From positions 162,845-226,844 of the forward strand of contig NZ_FWXS01000006.1 of the NCBI RefSeq assembly GCF_900176425.1: 64,000 nt of DNA. The letters are read 5' to 3'. Every line of letters starts with the position of its first letter. Within the stretch, counting starts at the first letter, position 1. Both the position numbers and the translations under genes were made by a program. Of this stretch, positions 18,176 to 27,605 are shown piece by piece. The stretch comes from Moheibacter sediminis. GTDB lineage: Bacteria > Bacteroidota > Bacteroidia > Flavobacteriales > Weeksellaceae. A model generated the notes under the pieces. That model was not told the DNA's origin. It saw only the letters and a program-made list of their open reading frames with translations, and ran no database searches.

Positions 18176-20159
18176 TCACTTTCGCTCCTGAATCACGTGT
18201 GCGCCAAAGCTTAAATTCTGAATTTTCAAGATGATTCGGATAACTACTTCCATCCAAAATAACTTCTGTTTTGTTTGAAATGGAATCTGAATGAATTTCA
18301 GATGAATTTTGAATTAAAATATAATCAAAATCGTTTGTTTTTATATCTAAGTCACGATTCACAATCAGGATTTTTTTACCATTCCAAACAATGATATTTT
18401 TAGATTTTGCATAAGTTAAATTCATTTCATTCTCCATATTGAAATAATGAATCGAATCAATTATTTCGTTAATGCAATAAGGTTTTATGATATATTGATT
18501 GATTTTTGCAGAATCTATTTCATCAGAAATAAATACATCCAATTTTTTACCTTTTCTGATTCCCAAAATTGAATTTTTGTATTGATTAAATACAATGAAT
18601 TCTTCTTTTTGGCCGAAGGAATAATTTTTGTGAATTCTGCTCAGTTGAAAAATTAAAAACAAAGTAAGTATTGAAATGAAATATTTGGGCGAATAATTCA
18701 TCACCAAAAACCTTATTCCTAAAATGATAAAAAGCAAAACATAAACCTCAAGAATATTGAATGAAATGTTTTCAAAAACTAAATTTTCATGCGATGAAAG
18801 CCAATTTATAAACCAATTACATAACCAGAAAAATCCATTGAAAACTTGGATCCAGATTTCAAAATCAATATCTAGCCAAGCTAATAAAACACTGAACATT
18901 CCACCTAAAATCATCAGAAACGAAGCAGGAATCATTAAAATATTTCCTGCTAGAAATAGACCAGAACTTTGATGAAAGTAAAACGCAGCAATCGGAAATG
19001 TGCCCATTTGAGCTGAAATACTTGTTCCTGTGAAATCTCTCATGTAAATTAGTTTTCGATTTTTAAAGGGTAAAATTTTTCTGTAAACCGGCATCAACCA
19101 AACGATGAAAAATACTGCTGCATAGCTTAGTTGAAATCCAACATCGAAAATAAAATTCGGATTGATAATTAGTAAAACAAAAGCAGAAAGTGCCAACGTA
19201 TGGTAAATATTGGGTTTTCTTCTGAAAACCAAAGCGAGATGGAAAATTGTAATCATCAATGCCGAACGGGCAACAGGCGGTTGCAATTCGACAAATAAAG
19301 CATACAACCAAATGAAAATGAGGCTACAAATAATCCTCAATAATTTCCCTTTTTGAAGATAAATCAGCGGATAAAACAGAAAGTAAAATATCGTGTAAAC
19401 CATCACAATATGTAAACCTGAAATGGACAAAATATGGACGACGCCGGTTTTTCGGTAACTTTCTTCGACTTCAGGATCCATTTCGGTTCGGTCGCCTAGA
19501 AGCATCGCGCCGATGATGTCCGTTGCATTTTTAGAATAACCGAAACTGAGTAATTTTATTCGGATTTCTGACTTGAATTTGGCGGCTTTGTTGTTCCAGC
19601 TATTTCCTACAAGTTCAATATAATAAACCGAACCCGAAAAGGAAGTGTAATGAATTTGCTGTCGGCTGAGGTATTTTTGATAGTCAAACTGATGCGGGTT
19701 TTTAGGTGGTTCGGTTTGATGAATTTTAGTGTAAACCCATACTTTATCGTTGGCATGTAATTGTTGATTTTCCTTTTTCCAATAAAGCAAAAGATGGGTT
19801 TTCTGAGTTGAAATCGAATCTGCAAAAATAATTTCAGCTTTGTATTTTCTATATTTTTCTGAGGAACGGTAAGTGTTTTCAATTTTTAATTTAACCCATT
19901 TTTTTTCATTTAATAAATCAGAATTTAATTCTTCTTTTGAATTAAAATGATGAAATCTGATGATTCCAAAAAATGTGAAAAATAACAGAATAGATAGACT
20001 TCCTAAAAAGTAAAATTTTGATTTGAAAATGAGAATGAAAATAATTGCGGTCAGAACAATTAATTCCAAAAATCGCCAATCACTTTCATGTAGAAATTGT
20101 CCCAAAAGAATACCGGAAATCATCCCCAATAAAGGAAATAAGAAAGGTTGGTCTTTCAT
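18159..20159 (-). CDS. comEC: ComEC/Rec2 family DNA-uptake channel protein
   Basis: ComEC is the inner-membrane channel for single-stranded DNA in natural transformation. This 666-residue version has N-terminal helices, an OB-fold-like segment (about 95-200), and the multi-helix Competence domain with GAMLLGDRTEMDPEVEESYRK and VVHILSISGLHIVMVY, both diagnostic. The C-terminal 170 residues occupy the place of the metallo-beta-lactamase-like nuclease domain, but I see no HxHxDH motif, so that domain is absent or degenerate. It lies downstream of a terminator for the SGNH gene and probably has its own promoter. Confidence 0.88.
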   Translation of the reverse strand: MKDQPFLFPLLGMISGILLGQFLHESDWRFLELIVLTAIIFILIFKSKFYFLGSLSILLFFTFFGIIRFHHFNSKEELNSDLLNEKKWVKLKIENTYRSSEKYRKYKAEIIFADSISTQKTHLLLYWKKENQQLHANDKVWVYTKIHQTEPPKNPHQFDYQKYLSRQQIHYTSFSGSVYYIELVGNSWNNKAAKFKSEIRIKLLSFGYSKNATDIIGAMLLGDRTEMDPEVEESYRKTGVVHILSISGLHIVMVYTIFYFLFYPLIYLQKGKLLRIICSLIFIWLYALFVELQPPVARSALMITIFHLALVFRRKPNIYHTLALSAFVLLIINPNFIFDVGFQLSYAAVFFIVWLMPVYRKILPFKNRKLIYMRDFTGTSISAQMGTFPIAAFYFHQSSGLFLAGNILMIPASFLMILGGMFSVLLAWLDIDFEIWIQVFNGFFWLCNWFINWLSSHENLVFENISFNILEVYVLLFIILGIRFLVMNYSPKYFISILTLFLIFQLSRIHKNYSFGQKEEFIVFNQYKNSILGIRKGKKLDVFISDEIDSAKINQYIIKPYCINEIIDSIHYFNMENEMNLTYAKSKNIIVWNGKKILIVNRDLDIKTNDFDYILIQNSSEIHSDSISNKTEVILDGSSYPNHLENSEFKLWRTRDSGAKVITVSR

Positions 20160-20186
20160 TTTAAGTAGGTTAGGTCAATTAAATAT

Positions 20187-20216
20187 ACAAAAAAACGCCT
20201 TCGAAAGAAGGCGTTT
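20187..20216 (-). terminator. Terminator after the SGNH lipoprotein gene
   Basis: ACGCCTTC and GAAGGCGT (20195-20202 and 20207-20214) form a perfect 8-bp stem with a 4-base loop. On the minus strand it is followed by seven T residues. Confidence 0.85.
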
Positions 20217-20248
20217 ATATAAAAAATGAGAAGTTTTTTTATTTCCTC

Positions 20249-21811
20249 TTATGGAATCTTAATTCCGGGATAATTGTTTGGATTTACATTTCTCAATGTA
20301 GAACCGTATTTCTGATTAATTGCATCGATGAAATAATTCGCAACGACCGCATATCCTTTACCTGTCAAGTGAACTGCATCCAAAGAAAATGCACCACCAC
20401 TTACATAAGTCGTTGTGTAAGTATTCCCGAAATAAGTAATACCTGACTGACTGCTCAAATCCTGCATTGCTTTGTGTGCATCTACAAAAGCCAAATTGTA
20501 ATCTGTAGCCAATTGTCTTATAGCCGCATTGTAAGCTGCTGTAGCCGTAAGAACAGCTTGTTTTTCAGTTGGAATCAGAACCCATTTGTCAGTTAATGGA
20601 TAAGTAACTCCATTTACGGATAGTTGAGCCGCCTGTTCTTGTGGCACTCCCATGGTCATTAATTCGGTTAGACGAGTTGTATTGATTTGACCAATTATTG
20701 TTTGTGATGTAAATACGATTAAATCCTCGGCAGTCGCTTGACGCGATTTTTTATAAGTATCAGCTAAAACCGTAGCTGTACCTACATCAACTCCTTGTGA
20801 AACTAAAACTGTTCTGATTTGAGTTGATAAATCAGTCAAAGTTTCATCCTCAATAACAACGGCACTTGCTGAATCAGTATTAAATACAATTTTTCTTTCA
20901 GGAACTCCTAAATAATCAAATACAGCATTTAGTTGACCAAATTGTGCATTTAATGCAGGAATCATTGGTCCAAAAGAAGCATTTGTAGGGCTTAAAGGTG
21001 CATGGGGCACAGTTGTAAAATAAGGAATGTCTGTAATGCTTGGAATATTGGCGATCACTCCTTTTGCACCTGCGGCATCTAAAGCAATTAAATAATTTTT
21101 AATTGCGGTTGCTAATACAGTTGGATCTGTAATGTCTTCCGAACCATAAGTTGTTGGATCAAAATTCCCTGTGCGGTCGACACCTACACCTCCCCCCGTA
21201 GCGTAAGAAAGCACATCATTGTTTCCAATCCATAATGAAAAGAAAGTAGGTTGTTGTGCTATCGCATCAGCAATAACTGAAGTTGAAGGAGACGAAGCAA
21301 AACGAACAAAATAAGGATTTGCGTAAACCCCTATTCCTGCTGGATTACCATAACCATTTAATCCTAAATGAAATGATTTAGCTCCCGGAACCCCCATGTT
21401 GTTCACAGAACCATTTACCATAGTCAGTGGTGATTGAGCCGGTGTTGCAACCGGACCCATAGCACCTGTAGCAGGATTAATTACTAAATTTAACCTTCCA
21501 TCCATGTATAAAGGAGCAGGTCCATTGAATCCTCCGATTTCATCCGGCATTAAAGGTTGAGTAAAAGCACCACCGCCTGCCATCGCCATTTGCATAGCCA
21601 GCATATTCGGATACGAATTTACTTGTCCATTGATGAAAAGCGCATTATCAGTAAAACCTGAAGTCAAAGAGTTTCCTAAAGCTATATATTTGGAGAAATC
21701 GGCATCACCCGAAGTCGCTTGGAAATCTTCAACCGGTTCGTCAAAGTCAGGCTCGCAGCTTGCAAAAACAACCAGTGAAGTTGCAATAAATATTTTAGAT
21801 AAATTTTTCAT
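20249..21811 (-). CDS. SGNH/GDSL-family hydrolase lipoprotein
   Basis: This 520-residue protein has a lipoprotein signal (lipid-modified C19 in VFASCEPD). The SGNH blocks are intact: YIALGNSLTSGF with nucleophile S48, a mid-protein GNND (LWIGNNDVL), and DAVHLTGKGY with D478 and H481. It is predicted to be an outer-membrane-anchored esterase or lipase. It follows the FadL-type gene by 7 bp on the same strand, so the two likely act together in lipid or ester use at the cell surface. Its natural substrate is unknown. Confidence 0.88.
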   Translation of the reverse strand: MKNLSKIFIATSLVVFASCEPDFDEPVEDFQATSGDADFSKYIALGNSLTSGFTDNALFINGQVNSYPNMLAMQMAMAGGGAFTQPLMPDEIGGFNGPAPLYMDGRLNLVINPATGAMGPVATPAQSPLTMVNGSVNNMGVPGAKSFHLGLNGYGNPAGIGVYANPYFVRFASSPSTSVIADAIAQQPTFFSLWIGNNDVLSYATGGGVGVDRTGNFDPTTYGSEDITDPTVLATAIKNYLIALDAAGAKGVIANIPSITDIPYFTTVPHAPLSPTNASFGPMIPALNAQFGQLNAVFDYLGVPERKIVFNTDSASAVVIEDETLTDLSTQIRTVLVSQGVDVGTATVLADTYKKSRQATAEDLIVFTSQTIIGQINTTRLTELMTMGVPQEQAAQLSVNGVTYPLTDKWVLIPTEKQAVLTATAAYNAAIRQLATDYNLAFVDAHKAMQDLSSQSGITYFGNTYTTTYVSGGAFSLDAVHLTGKGYAVVANYFIDAINQKYGSTLRNVNPNNYPGIKIP

Positions 21812-21818
21812 TTCTGGA

Positions 21819-23054
21819 TTAATTTAAAAAGTTATAAGAAAGTCCAAGTCCGAAAATGAATGCGCTTGAATTTACATCACCTTGGAAACCGCTTTCTACA
21901 TTGTGTACAAATCGTTCAACGCCCATGCTGTACTGTCCGTAAGCGTCCACATAGAATCCTTCTCCGAATTTAAATCCTAAACCTCCAGTAAAAGCATGCA
22001 AGTTGGTACTTGGCGTTTCAGGAGACCAATGCTCAGCCGGTGAAGGAGATTCGTCGAAATAGTAACCCAATCTCACTGCCAGCATATCAGTTGCCTGGTA
22101 TTCCGCTCCGAATTTGTAAACAGCACGGTCTTTGAAATTTTTGGTTGCATAAGAGTCAAATGTCGCTCCCGTTTCAGAATTTTCCAATTTGATGTCCAAA
22201 TCAGAATATTTGCTCCATCCATGTACAGAAACCTCACCTGCAAGCATCAATCTTTCAGTTACCTGATAAGAAAGACCTGCTGTGAATTCAGATACAAGTG
22301 GCAACATCGCTGAGAATTGATTCGAAGCAAATGGCATCGTTGAACCTAATGCTGTAGGAGTTCCTGACCACATCACATCACCATCGTTGGCTTTCATGTC
22401 TACTTTTGAACGGTATGCCAAACCGATATTTACTCTTTCATTCGGACGGAAATAAGCACCGACGTTAAATCCTAATCCGTGTGCATCTGTATCATCCAAT
22501 TCCAGTCCTACATCGTTTCCCGCAACGGTCGTTGTTCTTTGCAAGTTCACAGAACCCATCGCATAGATAAATCCAGCACCTGCGCTGAACCATTCATTGA
22601 ATTTCACGGCAACAGTCGGCTGGATGAAATATGATTTTAATTCAATTTCTGTAATGTTAGATTTTCCTGCCCAGTCGCTTGGCCATTTCACAGTACTGCC
22701 AAAAGGCGTTGTGAAACTCACTCCGACCGTTACATCCTCAATCGGACGGTAAGAAGCAGCAAAATAAAGCGGAGTTCCCAATGGGCTATCCGTTTCAGCA
22801 CTTTCAAGCGTACTTTCGTTCTGCCATTTCACGTTGTTCATTACTCCAAATCCACCGGCAGCGATGCTTAATTTCCCCTCTACGAATGCAAGACCCGCAG
22901 GGTTATAAAAAGCAATGCTTGCATCGCGAGCGTGCATCACACTCGTAAGTCCCATGGATGCCTGACGCACCCCTTGCAATGCTACACGGTATCCACCTGC
23001 AAATGCAGTTGTACAGAGACCCAATGCAGCAAGCATCAAATAAACTCTTCTCAT
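21819..23054 (-). CDS. OmpP1/FadL-family outer-membrane transport protein
   Basis: This 411-residue predicted beta-barrel has a signal peptide ending near FAGG. FadL-type proteins pass long-chain fatty acids or other hydrophobic compounds across the outer membrane. The N-terminal block GYRVALQGVRQASMGLTSV, then ARDASIAFYNPAGLAFVEG, is the classic family opening. The protein ends GLGLSYNFLN, an outer-membrane C-terminal strand. It is the first gene of a two-gene unit with the SGNH hydrolase, and a -7 box precedes it. Confidence 0.92.
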   Translation of the reverse strand: MRRVYLMLAALGLCTTAFAGGYRVALQGVRQASMGLTSVMHARDASIAFYNPAGLAFVEGKLSIAAGGFGVMNNVKWQNESTLESAETDSPLGTPLYFAASYRPIEDVTVGVSFTTPFGSTVKWPSDWAGKSNITEIELKSYFIQPTVAVKFNEWFSAGAGFIYAMGSVNLQRTTTVAGNDVGLELDDTDAHGLGFNVGAYFRPNERVNIGLAYRSKVDMKANDGDVMWSGTPTALGSTMPFASNQFSAMLPLVSEFTAGLSYQVTERLMLAGEVSVHGWSKYSDLDIKLENSETGATFDSYATKNFKDRAVYKFGAEYQATDMLAVRLGYYFDESPSPAEHWSPETPSTNLHAFTGGLGFKFGEGFYVDAYGQYSMGVERFVHNVESGFQGDVNSSAFIFGLGLSYNFLN

Positions 23055-23087
23055 GCTATTTTCTATTAAATGTTAATGTTATGTAAA

Positions 23088-23095
23088 CAAATGTA
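23088..23095 (-). promoter_or_regulatory. -7 element for the FadL-SGNH operon
   Basis: TACATTTG on the minus strand matches TAnnTTTG, 33 bp upstream of the FadL start codon. Confidence 0.5.
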
Positions 23096-23187
23096 AAAAA
23101 ATTAATTGGAATTGTTATGCGTACATAGTAAAATTTCTGATTTCCCAATAGTTAAATAACTTAGGAAGTTTTGAATTGGTGTACAAG

Positions 23188-24399
23188 TTACAGTAAAGAT
23201 GATTTCAAATGTTCTGAAATTAAAAATGCTTCACTCCAACAAGCCTGAAAATTAAACCCGCCCGTGATGGCATCTATATTCAGAATTTCTCCCGCAATGA
23301 ATAAATTCGGAACGACTTTGCTTTCCATCGTTTTGAAATTGATTTCTTTCAAATCCACACCGCCCGCCGTTACAAATTCGTCTTTGAATGTGCTTTTTCC
23401 TTTTACGTTGTAAATTCCTTCGGTCAGTTCTTTAGAAATATTTTGAATCTGATTTTTGTTTAAATGAGAAAAAGTCAAATCCTGAGGAATTTTTTGAACT
23501 TCCAGAATTCTGTTCCAGAAACGTTTCGGGAAAGAAAAAGGATTGATTTTATAAATAGATTTTTTGGCATTTTCGATTTTAAATTCATTTAGAAATTCAA
23601 TGGATTCTTCCAGTTCTTGTTGAATAAAATTGATGCAAATCTGAAATTCATAATTCAATTTATTCAATTCCAAAGCGCCCCAAGCCGAAAGCCTCAGAAT
23701 TCCAGGCCCGCTCAATCCCCAATGTGTGATGAGCATCGGTCCTTCCGATTCCATTTTTAATTGCGGAATAGAAATTTCAGCCCATTCAAAACTGATTCCC
23801 ATCAAATCTTTCAAACGTTCATCTTTGATGTTAAATGTAAATAATGAAGGAACAGGTTTTACAATTTTGTGTCCTATATTTTTCATCAAATCCATCGATT
23901 TTATACTGCTTCCCGGTGTGAAAATGACTTTTTCAAATTCATAGTAATCTGATTTTGTGTTAATTACAAATGATTTTTCTTTTTTTTGAATGGATAAAAC
24001 CGTTTCTCCAAATCGAGTTTCCACTTGGTTTTTATCTACTTCTTTTAGTAAACATTCGATAATGCTCAAAGAAGAATTGGAAACAGGAAAAATGCGGTTG
24101 TCATCTTCGATTTTCAGCGGAACTTTCCGGCTTTCAAACCATTCCATCGTATCGCCCGGCTGAAATTTATGGAAAACGCTCAGCAATTCTTTTTTTCCGC
24201 GCGGATAAAATTCTACCAGCTCATTTGGGTCAAAGCAAGCATGCGTCACATTGCATCTTCCACCACCCGAAACACGTACTTTCTGCAAGGGCAAAGAAGC
24301 CTGCTCAAACAAAACAGTTTGTTTCCCCAATTCCTTTCCCAAGTTTGTTGCAGTGAAATATCCGGCAGCTCCGCCTCCGATGATGGCAATTTTTTTCAT
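23188..24399 (-). CDS. HI0933/BaiN-type FAD-dependent oxidoreductase
   Basis: This 403-residue flavoprotein opens with the dinucleotide-binding motif IAIIGGGAAGYFTATNL. The block KVRVSGGGRCNVTHACF and the C-terminal AGEILNIDAITGGFNFQACW are diagnostic for the HI0933-like family, which includes the bile-acid enzyme BaiN. The physiological reaction in flavobacteria is unknown. The start is fixed by the nucleotide-binding motif at the very N-terminus. It is divergent from folD across a 180-bp spacer containing inverted TTCGAAATTCG-type repeats. Confidence 0.88.
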   Translation of the reverse strand: MKKIAIIGGGAAGYFTATNLGKELGKQTVLFEQASLPLQKVRVSGGGRCNVTHACFDPNELVEFYPRGKKELLSVFHKFQPGDTMEWFESRKVPLKIEDDNRIFPVSNSSLSIIECLLKEVDKNQVETRFGETVLSIQKKEKSFVINTKSDYYEFEKVIFTPGSSIKSMDLMKNIGHKIVKPVPSLFTFNIKDERLKDLMGISFEWAEISIPQLKMESEGPMLITHWGLSGPGILRLSAWGALELNKLNYEFQICINFIQQELEESIEFLNEFKIENAKKSIYKINPFSFPKRFWNRILEVQKIPQDLTFSHLNKNQIQNISKELTEGIYNVKGKSTFKDEFVTAGGVDLKEINFKTMESKVVPNLFIAGEILNIDAITGGFNFQACWSEAFLISEHLKSSLL

Positions 24400-24556
24400 T
24401 TTTGTTCGAAATTCGAAATTCGTTTGGCGAAGTTCGCATAAAATTAGGACTATTTAAAATTGGATAAATAAATGAGATGGATTTAATATTAATTTTCTGA
24501 AATTCTTAATAACTCAAATTACGAATTTCGAACTTCGCATTTCGATAAACGATTCG

Positions 24557-24564
24557 TACCTTTG
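24557..24564 (+). promoter_or_regulatory. -7 element for folD-queE
   Basis: TACCTTTG matches TAnnTTTG. It overlaps an upstream in-frame TTG at 24562, which argues that translation begins at the ATG at 24580 instead. Confidence 0.55.
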
Positions 24565-24579
24565 CACAAAAATTTCGGT

Positions 24580-25458
24580 ATGCAACTTTTGGATGGGATA
24601 AAACTCGCGCGTGAAATCAAACAGGAAATCAAAGAATCGGTAGAAAATCTTATAAAAGAAGGGAAAAGACCACCGCATTTGGCGGCTGTTTTGGTAGGAA
24701 ATGATGGTGCGAGCCAAACGTATGTAAGCAATAAAATCAAAGATTGCGAACAGGTTGGATTCAAATCATCTTTGGTTAAATTGCCCAACACCGTTTCTCA
24801 AACCGAATTAATAGAAGCCATCCAAAAATTAAATCAACAAGAAGATTTAGACGGATTCATCGTTCAGCTTCCGTTACCACAACAAATCGACCAGGAAGAA
24901 ATCATCGAAGCTATCGATCCAAAAAAAGATGTTGACGGATTTCATCCGGAAAATTTTGGAAAAATGGCGCTCGATATGAGTACATTTTTACCGGCTACGC
25001 CATTCGGAATTTTGGAAATGCTTGAACGTTACGATATTTCGACACGTGGAAAACATGCCGTTGTAATTGGAAGAAGCCGCATAGTGGGTCGTCCTATGAG
25101 TATTTTGATGGGAAGAAAAGATTTCCCCGGAAATAGTACCGTGACTTTGACGCACAGCAACACCGAAAATTTATCTTATTACACGCAACATGCTGACATT
25201 GTGATTACGGCATTAGGTGTTCCAGGATTTCTAAAAGCAGAAATGATTAAAGAAGGCGCCGTAGTGATCGATGTGGGAATCACACGTGTGGATGATGCAA
25301 CGACCGAAAGAGGGTTCAAATTGGTGGGTGACGTTGATTTTGAAAATGTAAAAGAAAAAGCTTCATGGATCACGCCGGTTCCGGGTGGAGTAGGACCGAT
25401 GACCAGAGCCATGTTGTTGAAAAATACATTATTAGCTTACAAGAATAATACAAAGTGA
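24580..25458 (+). CDS. folD: Bifunctional methylenetetrahydrofolate dehydrogenase/cyclohydrolase
   Basis: This enzyme interconverts methylene-, methenyl- and formyl-tetrahydrofolate in the cytoplasm with NADP. The 292-residue protein has YVSNKIKDCEQVGFKS (catalytic Lys region), VQLPLPQQID, DVDGFHPENFGKMAL, the nucleotide-binding GRSRIVGRPMSILM, and PVPGGVGPMTRAMLLKNT at the end, all classic FolD blocks. The ATG at 24580 is chosen because a -7 box overlaps the earlier TTG. It overlaps queE by 4 bp (GTGA), so the two genes are translationally coupled. Confidence 0.96.
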   Translation: MQLLDGIKLAREIKQEIKESVENLIKEGKRPPHLAAVLVGNDGASQTYVSNKIKDCEQVGFKSSLVKLPNTVSQTELIEAIQKLNQQEDLDGFIVQLPLPQQIDQEEIIEAIDPKKDVDGFHPENFGKMALDMSTFLPATPFGILEMLERYDISTRGKHAVVIGRSRIVGRPMSILMGRKDFPGNSTVTLTHSNTENLSYYTQHADIVITALGVPGFLKAEMIKEGAVVIDVGITRVDDATTERGFKLVGDVDFENVKEKASWITPVPGGVGPMTRAMLLKNTLLAYKNNTK

Positions 25459-26102
25459 TTGCATTAAATTCCATTACTGAAGAACAATCTGAATTACTGA
25501 AAGAAGGAAAATTTCTTCCGGTGATGGAGCATTTTTACACGCTTCAGGGCGAAGGTGCTCATGCGGGAAAAGCGGCGTATTTCATTCGTTTGGGGGGCTG
25601 CGATGTGGGTTGTCATTGGTGCGATGTGAAAGACAGTTGGGATGCGGAAAAACATCCGTTGACCGATATAGAGAAATTAGCTAAAGAAGCAACTGATTTA
25701 TCAAAAACGATTATCATCACAGGGGGCGAACCATTAATGTGGAATCTGGATTTTTTGACTAAAAAACTAAAAGAATTCGGAGCGGCGATTCATATTGAAA
25801 CTTCAGGCGCTTATTCGCTCAGCGGGCAAATCGACTGGATTACGCTTTCTCCGAAAAAATTAGCAGATGTAGAACCGGATGTTCTGGAAAAAGCTTCTGA
25901 ATTGAAATGCATTATTTTTAACAATGACGATTTCCGTTTTGCGGAGAAATATGCGGAACTAGTGGATTCCAGTTGTAGATTGTATTTACAGGTGGAATGG
26001 AGCAAAAAAGAAAAAATGTCTCCGCTGGTGGTTGAATATGTGAAAGCAAATCCAAAATGGCAGGTTTCTGTTCAAACGCATAAGTATTTGGATATTCCTT
26101 AG
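25455..26102 (+). CDS. queE: 7-carboxy-7-deazaguanine synthase
   Basis: This radical-SAM enzyme of queuosine (7-deazaguanine) biosynthesis converts carboxytetrahydropterin to carboxydeazaguanine. The 215-residue protein has the cluster motif CDVGCHWC (C49, C53, C56), a C-x3-C-x2-C form, preceded by FYTLQGEGAHAGKAAYFIR. ITGGEPLMW and HIETSGAYS are further family blocks. It begins with GTG inside the folD stop region (GTGA overlap). No preQ1-type riboswitch is apparent, as expected for a gene within an operon. Confidence 0.93.
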   Translation: MIALNSITEEQSELLKEGKFLPVMEHFYTLQGEGAHAGKAAYFIRLGGCDVGCHWCDVKDSWDAEKHPLTDIEKLAKEATDLSKTIIITGGEPLMWNLDFLTKKLKEFGAAIHIETSGAYSLSGQIDWITLSPKKLADVEPDVLEKASELKCIIFNNDDFRFAEKYAELVDSSCRLYLQVEWSKKEKMSPLVVEYVKANPKWQVSVQTHKYLDIP

Positions 26103-26142
26103 CGAAATTTTATTTTTTTTGAAATTAAAATTTTATCAATAA

Positions 26143-26850
26143 ATGAATAATGGATTAACATTTAAAGAGCAAATTGAAAATGATAAACCTATAAGCAATT
26201 TATTGTATAATGCAGATATTAAAATTGCCGAAGATTTTTCAAATAGGATTTTTTCTGAGGAGTTTAAGGAGTATATCAAAAATGATTTATACAATAGCTT
26301 CAAAAGTATTTACTTCAAGAATCTTGACACTAAAAATTATACCATCATAATTGCTGTCCTAAAATCGGTTGATTATTTAGCAGTTAATGACATTAAAACA
26401 AAAATCATAAATGATTTAGAGGTTCAGTTAAACCAAGCATTTAATAACTTGGAATCAGTTAAAAATGCATTAAAATATGCTGAAACAGGTTATGAATATA
26501 AACTAAAGCGTATTGATGATTCTCTCAGTTATTTAGTGGAATATATTTTAAATCATTTTGATTACAATCCAAATATTCAAGCATACAAAGAAAAAATAAT
26601 CAATTCAAGTTTAGATATCTGTGATATAATTCCTAAAAACAAACCAACTAAAAATACTGCTGTACATGATGTAAATGAAAAGATTATAAAAAGATTGAAA
26701 AATATTAAAATGTCTGATAACCAATATAAAAGATACTCATTAAATGTAGAGTATTTAAATCAAAAGAGAAAAAAGATTGACATTAAATACAAAATAGTAA
26801 TTGGAGTTGGAATTTTGATTTTATTGTTTAGGTTTGTAAGAGTTTTTTAG
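26143..26850 (+). CDS. Hypothetical protein with C-terminal membrane anchor
   Basis: I do not recognise this 235-residue protein. It is strongly Lys, Asn and Ile rich and appears mostly helical. One hydrophobic segment at the very C-terminus (YKIVIGVGILILLFRF) suggests a tail-anchored cytoplasmic protein. Its DNA is visibly more AT-rich than folD-queE on one side and the YceI gene on the other, which may indicate acquired or fast-evolving DNA. It begins 40 bp after queE and has no signal peptide or catalytic motif that I can see. Confidence 0.7.
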   Translation: MNNGLTFKEQIENDKPISNLLYNADIKIAEDFSNRIFSEEFKEYIKNDLYNSFKSIYFKNLDTKNYTIIIAVLKSVDYLAVNDIKTKIINDLEVQLNQAFNNLESVKNALKYAETGYEYKLKRIDDSLSYLVEYILNHFDYNPNIQAYKEKIINSSLDICDIIPKNKPTKNTAVHDVNEKIIKRLKNIKMSDNQYKRYSLNVEYLNQKRKKIDIKYKIVIGVGILILLFRFVRVF

Positions 26851-26896
26851 TAAAGAATTGTAAATCACTGAGAATAGAACTAATTCAAAAAAATAT

Positions 26897-27451
26897 ATGA
26901 AATTATTATCAGCATTGCTTATTTTATTCGTTTCATTCGGATTAAATGCACAAAACAAAAAAATAGATACTTCAAAGAGCTCAATCCATTGGGTTGGAAA
27001 GAAAATAACGGGTCAGCACGACGGAACCCTTGATTTCAAAGACGGAACTTTGGTTTTTGACGGTAAAAAATTAACAGGAGGAAGTTTTACTGTGGATATG
27101 ACGACCATCAGCGCGACGGATGTGGAAGGGAAAACCAAAGATAAACTGGACGGACACTTGAAAGCGGAAGACTTTTTCGGCGTTGACAAACATCCGACTT
27201 CAAAATTGGATTTCAAAAAGATTGCCGACAAAGGAAAAGGCGTTTATACGGTGACTGCCGATATGACCATCAAGGGGATTACAAATTCAGTTACTTTTGA
27301 CATCACAGTAAAGGACAATTCGGCCACAGCGAAATTCAATGTAGACAGGACGAAATATGACATCAAATACGGTTCGAAATCTTTCTTCGAAGGAATCGGC
27401 GATAGGGCAATCAATGATGAATTTGAGTTGGAAGTGAAATTGGCTTTCTAA
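26897..27451 (+). CDS. YceI-family periplasmic lipid-binding protein
   Basis: This 184-residue exported protein has a signal peptide (1-18, cut near LNAQ). YceI proteins are lipocalin-like and bind isoprenoid or polar lipids. Family blocks seen are SSIHWVGKKITGQHDGTLDFKDG, DLDGHLKAEDFFGVDKHPTS-like text (DKLDGHLKAEDFFGVD), and MTIKGITNSVTFDI. The protein ends with a beta strand. It is a single-gene unit followed by a hairpin with a T tract. Confidence 0.93.
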   Translation: MKLLSALLILFVSFGLNAQNKKIDTSKSSIHWVGKKITGQHDGTLDFKDGTLVFDGKKLTGGSFTVDMTTISATDVEGKTKDKLDGHLKAEDFFGVDKHPTSKLDFKKIADKGKGVYTVTADMTIKGITNSVTFDITVKDNSATAKFNVDRTKYDIKYGSKSFFEGIGDRAINDEFELEVKLAF

Positions 27452-27474
27452 ATAGAATTCATTCAAAATATAAT

Positions 27475-27520
27475 AAATTCCGTTCACTGAAGTTCTCGAA
27501 GTGAGGGGAATTTTTCTTTT
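27475..27520 (+). terminator. Terminator after the YceI gene
   Basis: AAATTCC (27475-27481) pairs with GGAATTT (27507-27513). An inner CACT/AGTG pair is present and the T tract reaches 27520. Confidence 0.6.
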
Positions 27521-27605
27521 AAATGATTTATAACAGTGCTGATATCCCTCATTTTCATTTTAGAGAATTAGAATTAAATTTATAAAGATTTAAAGCTAAA
27601 CAAAC

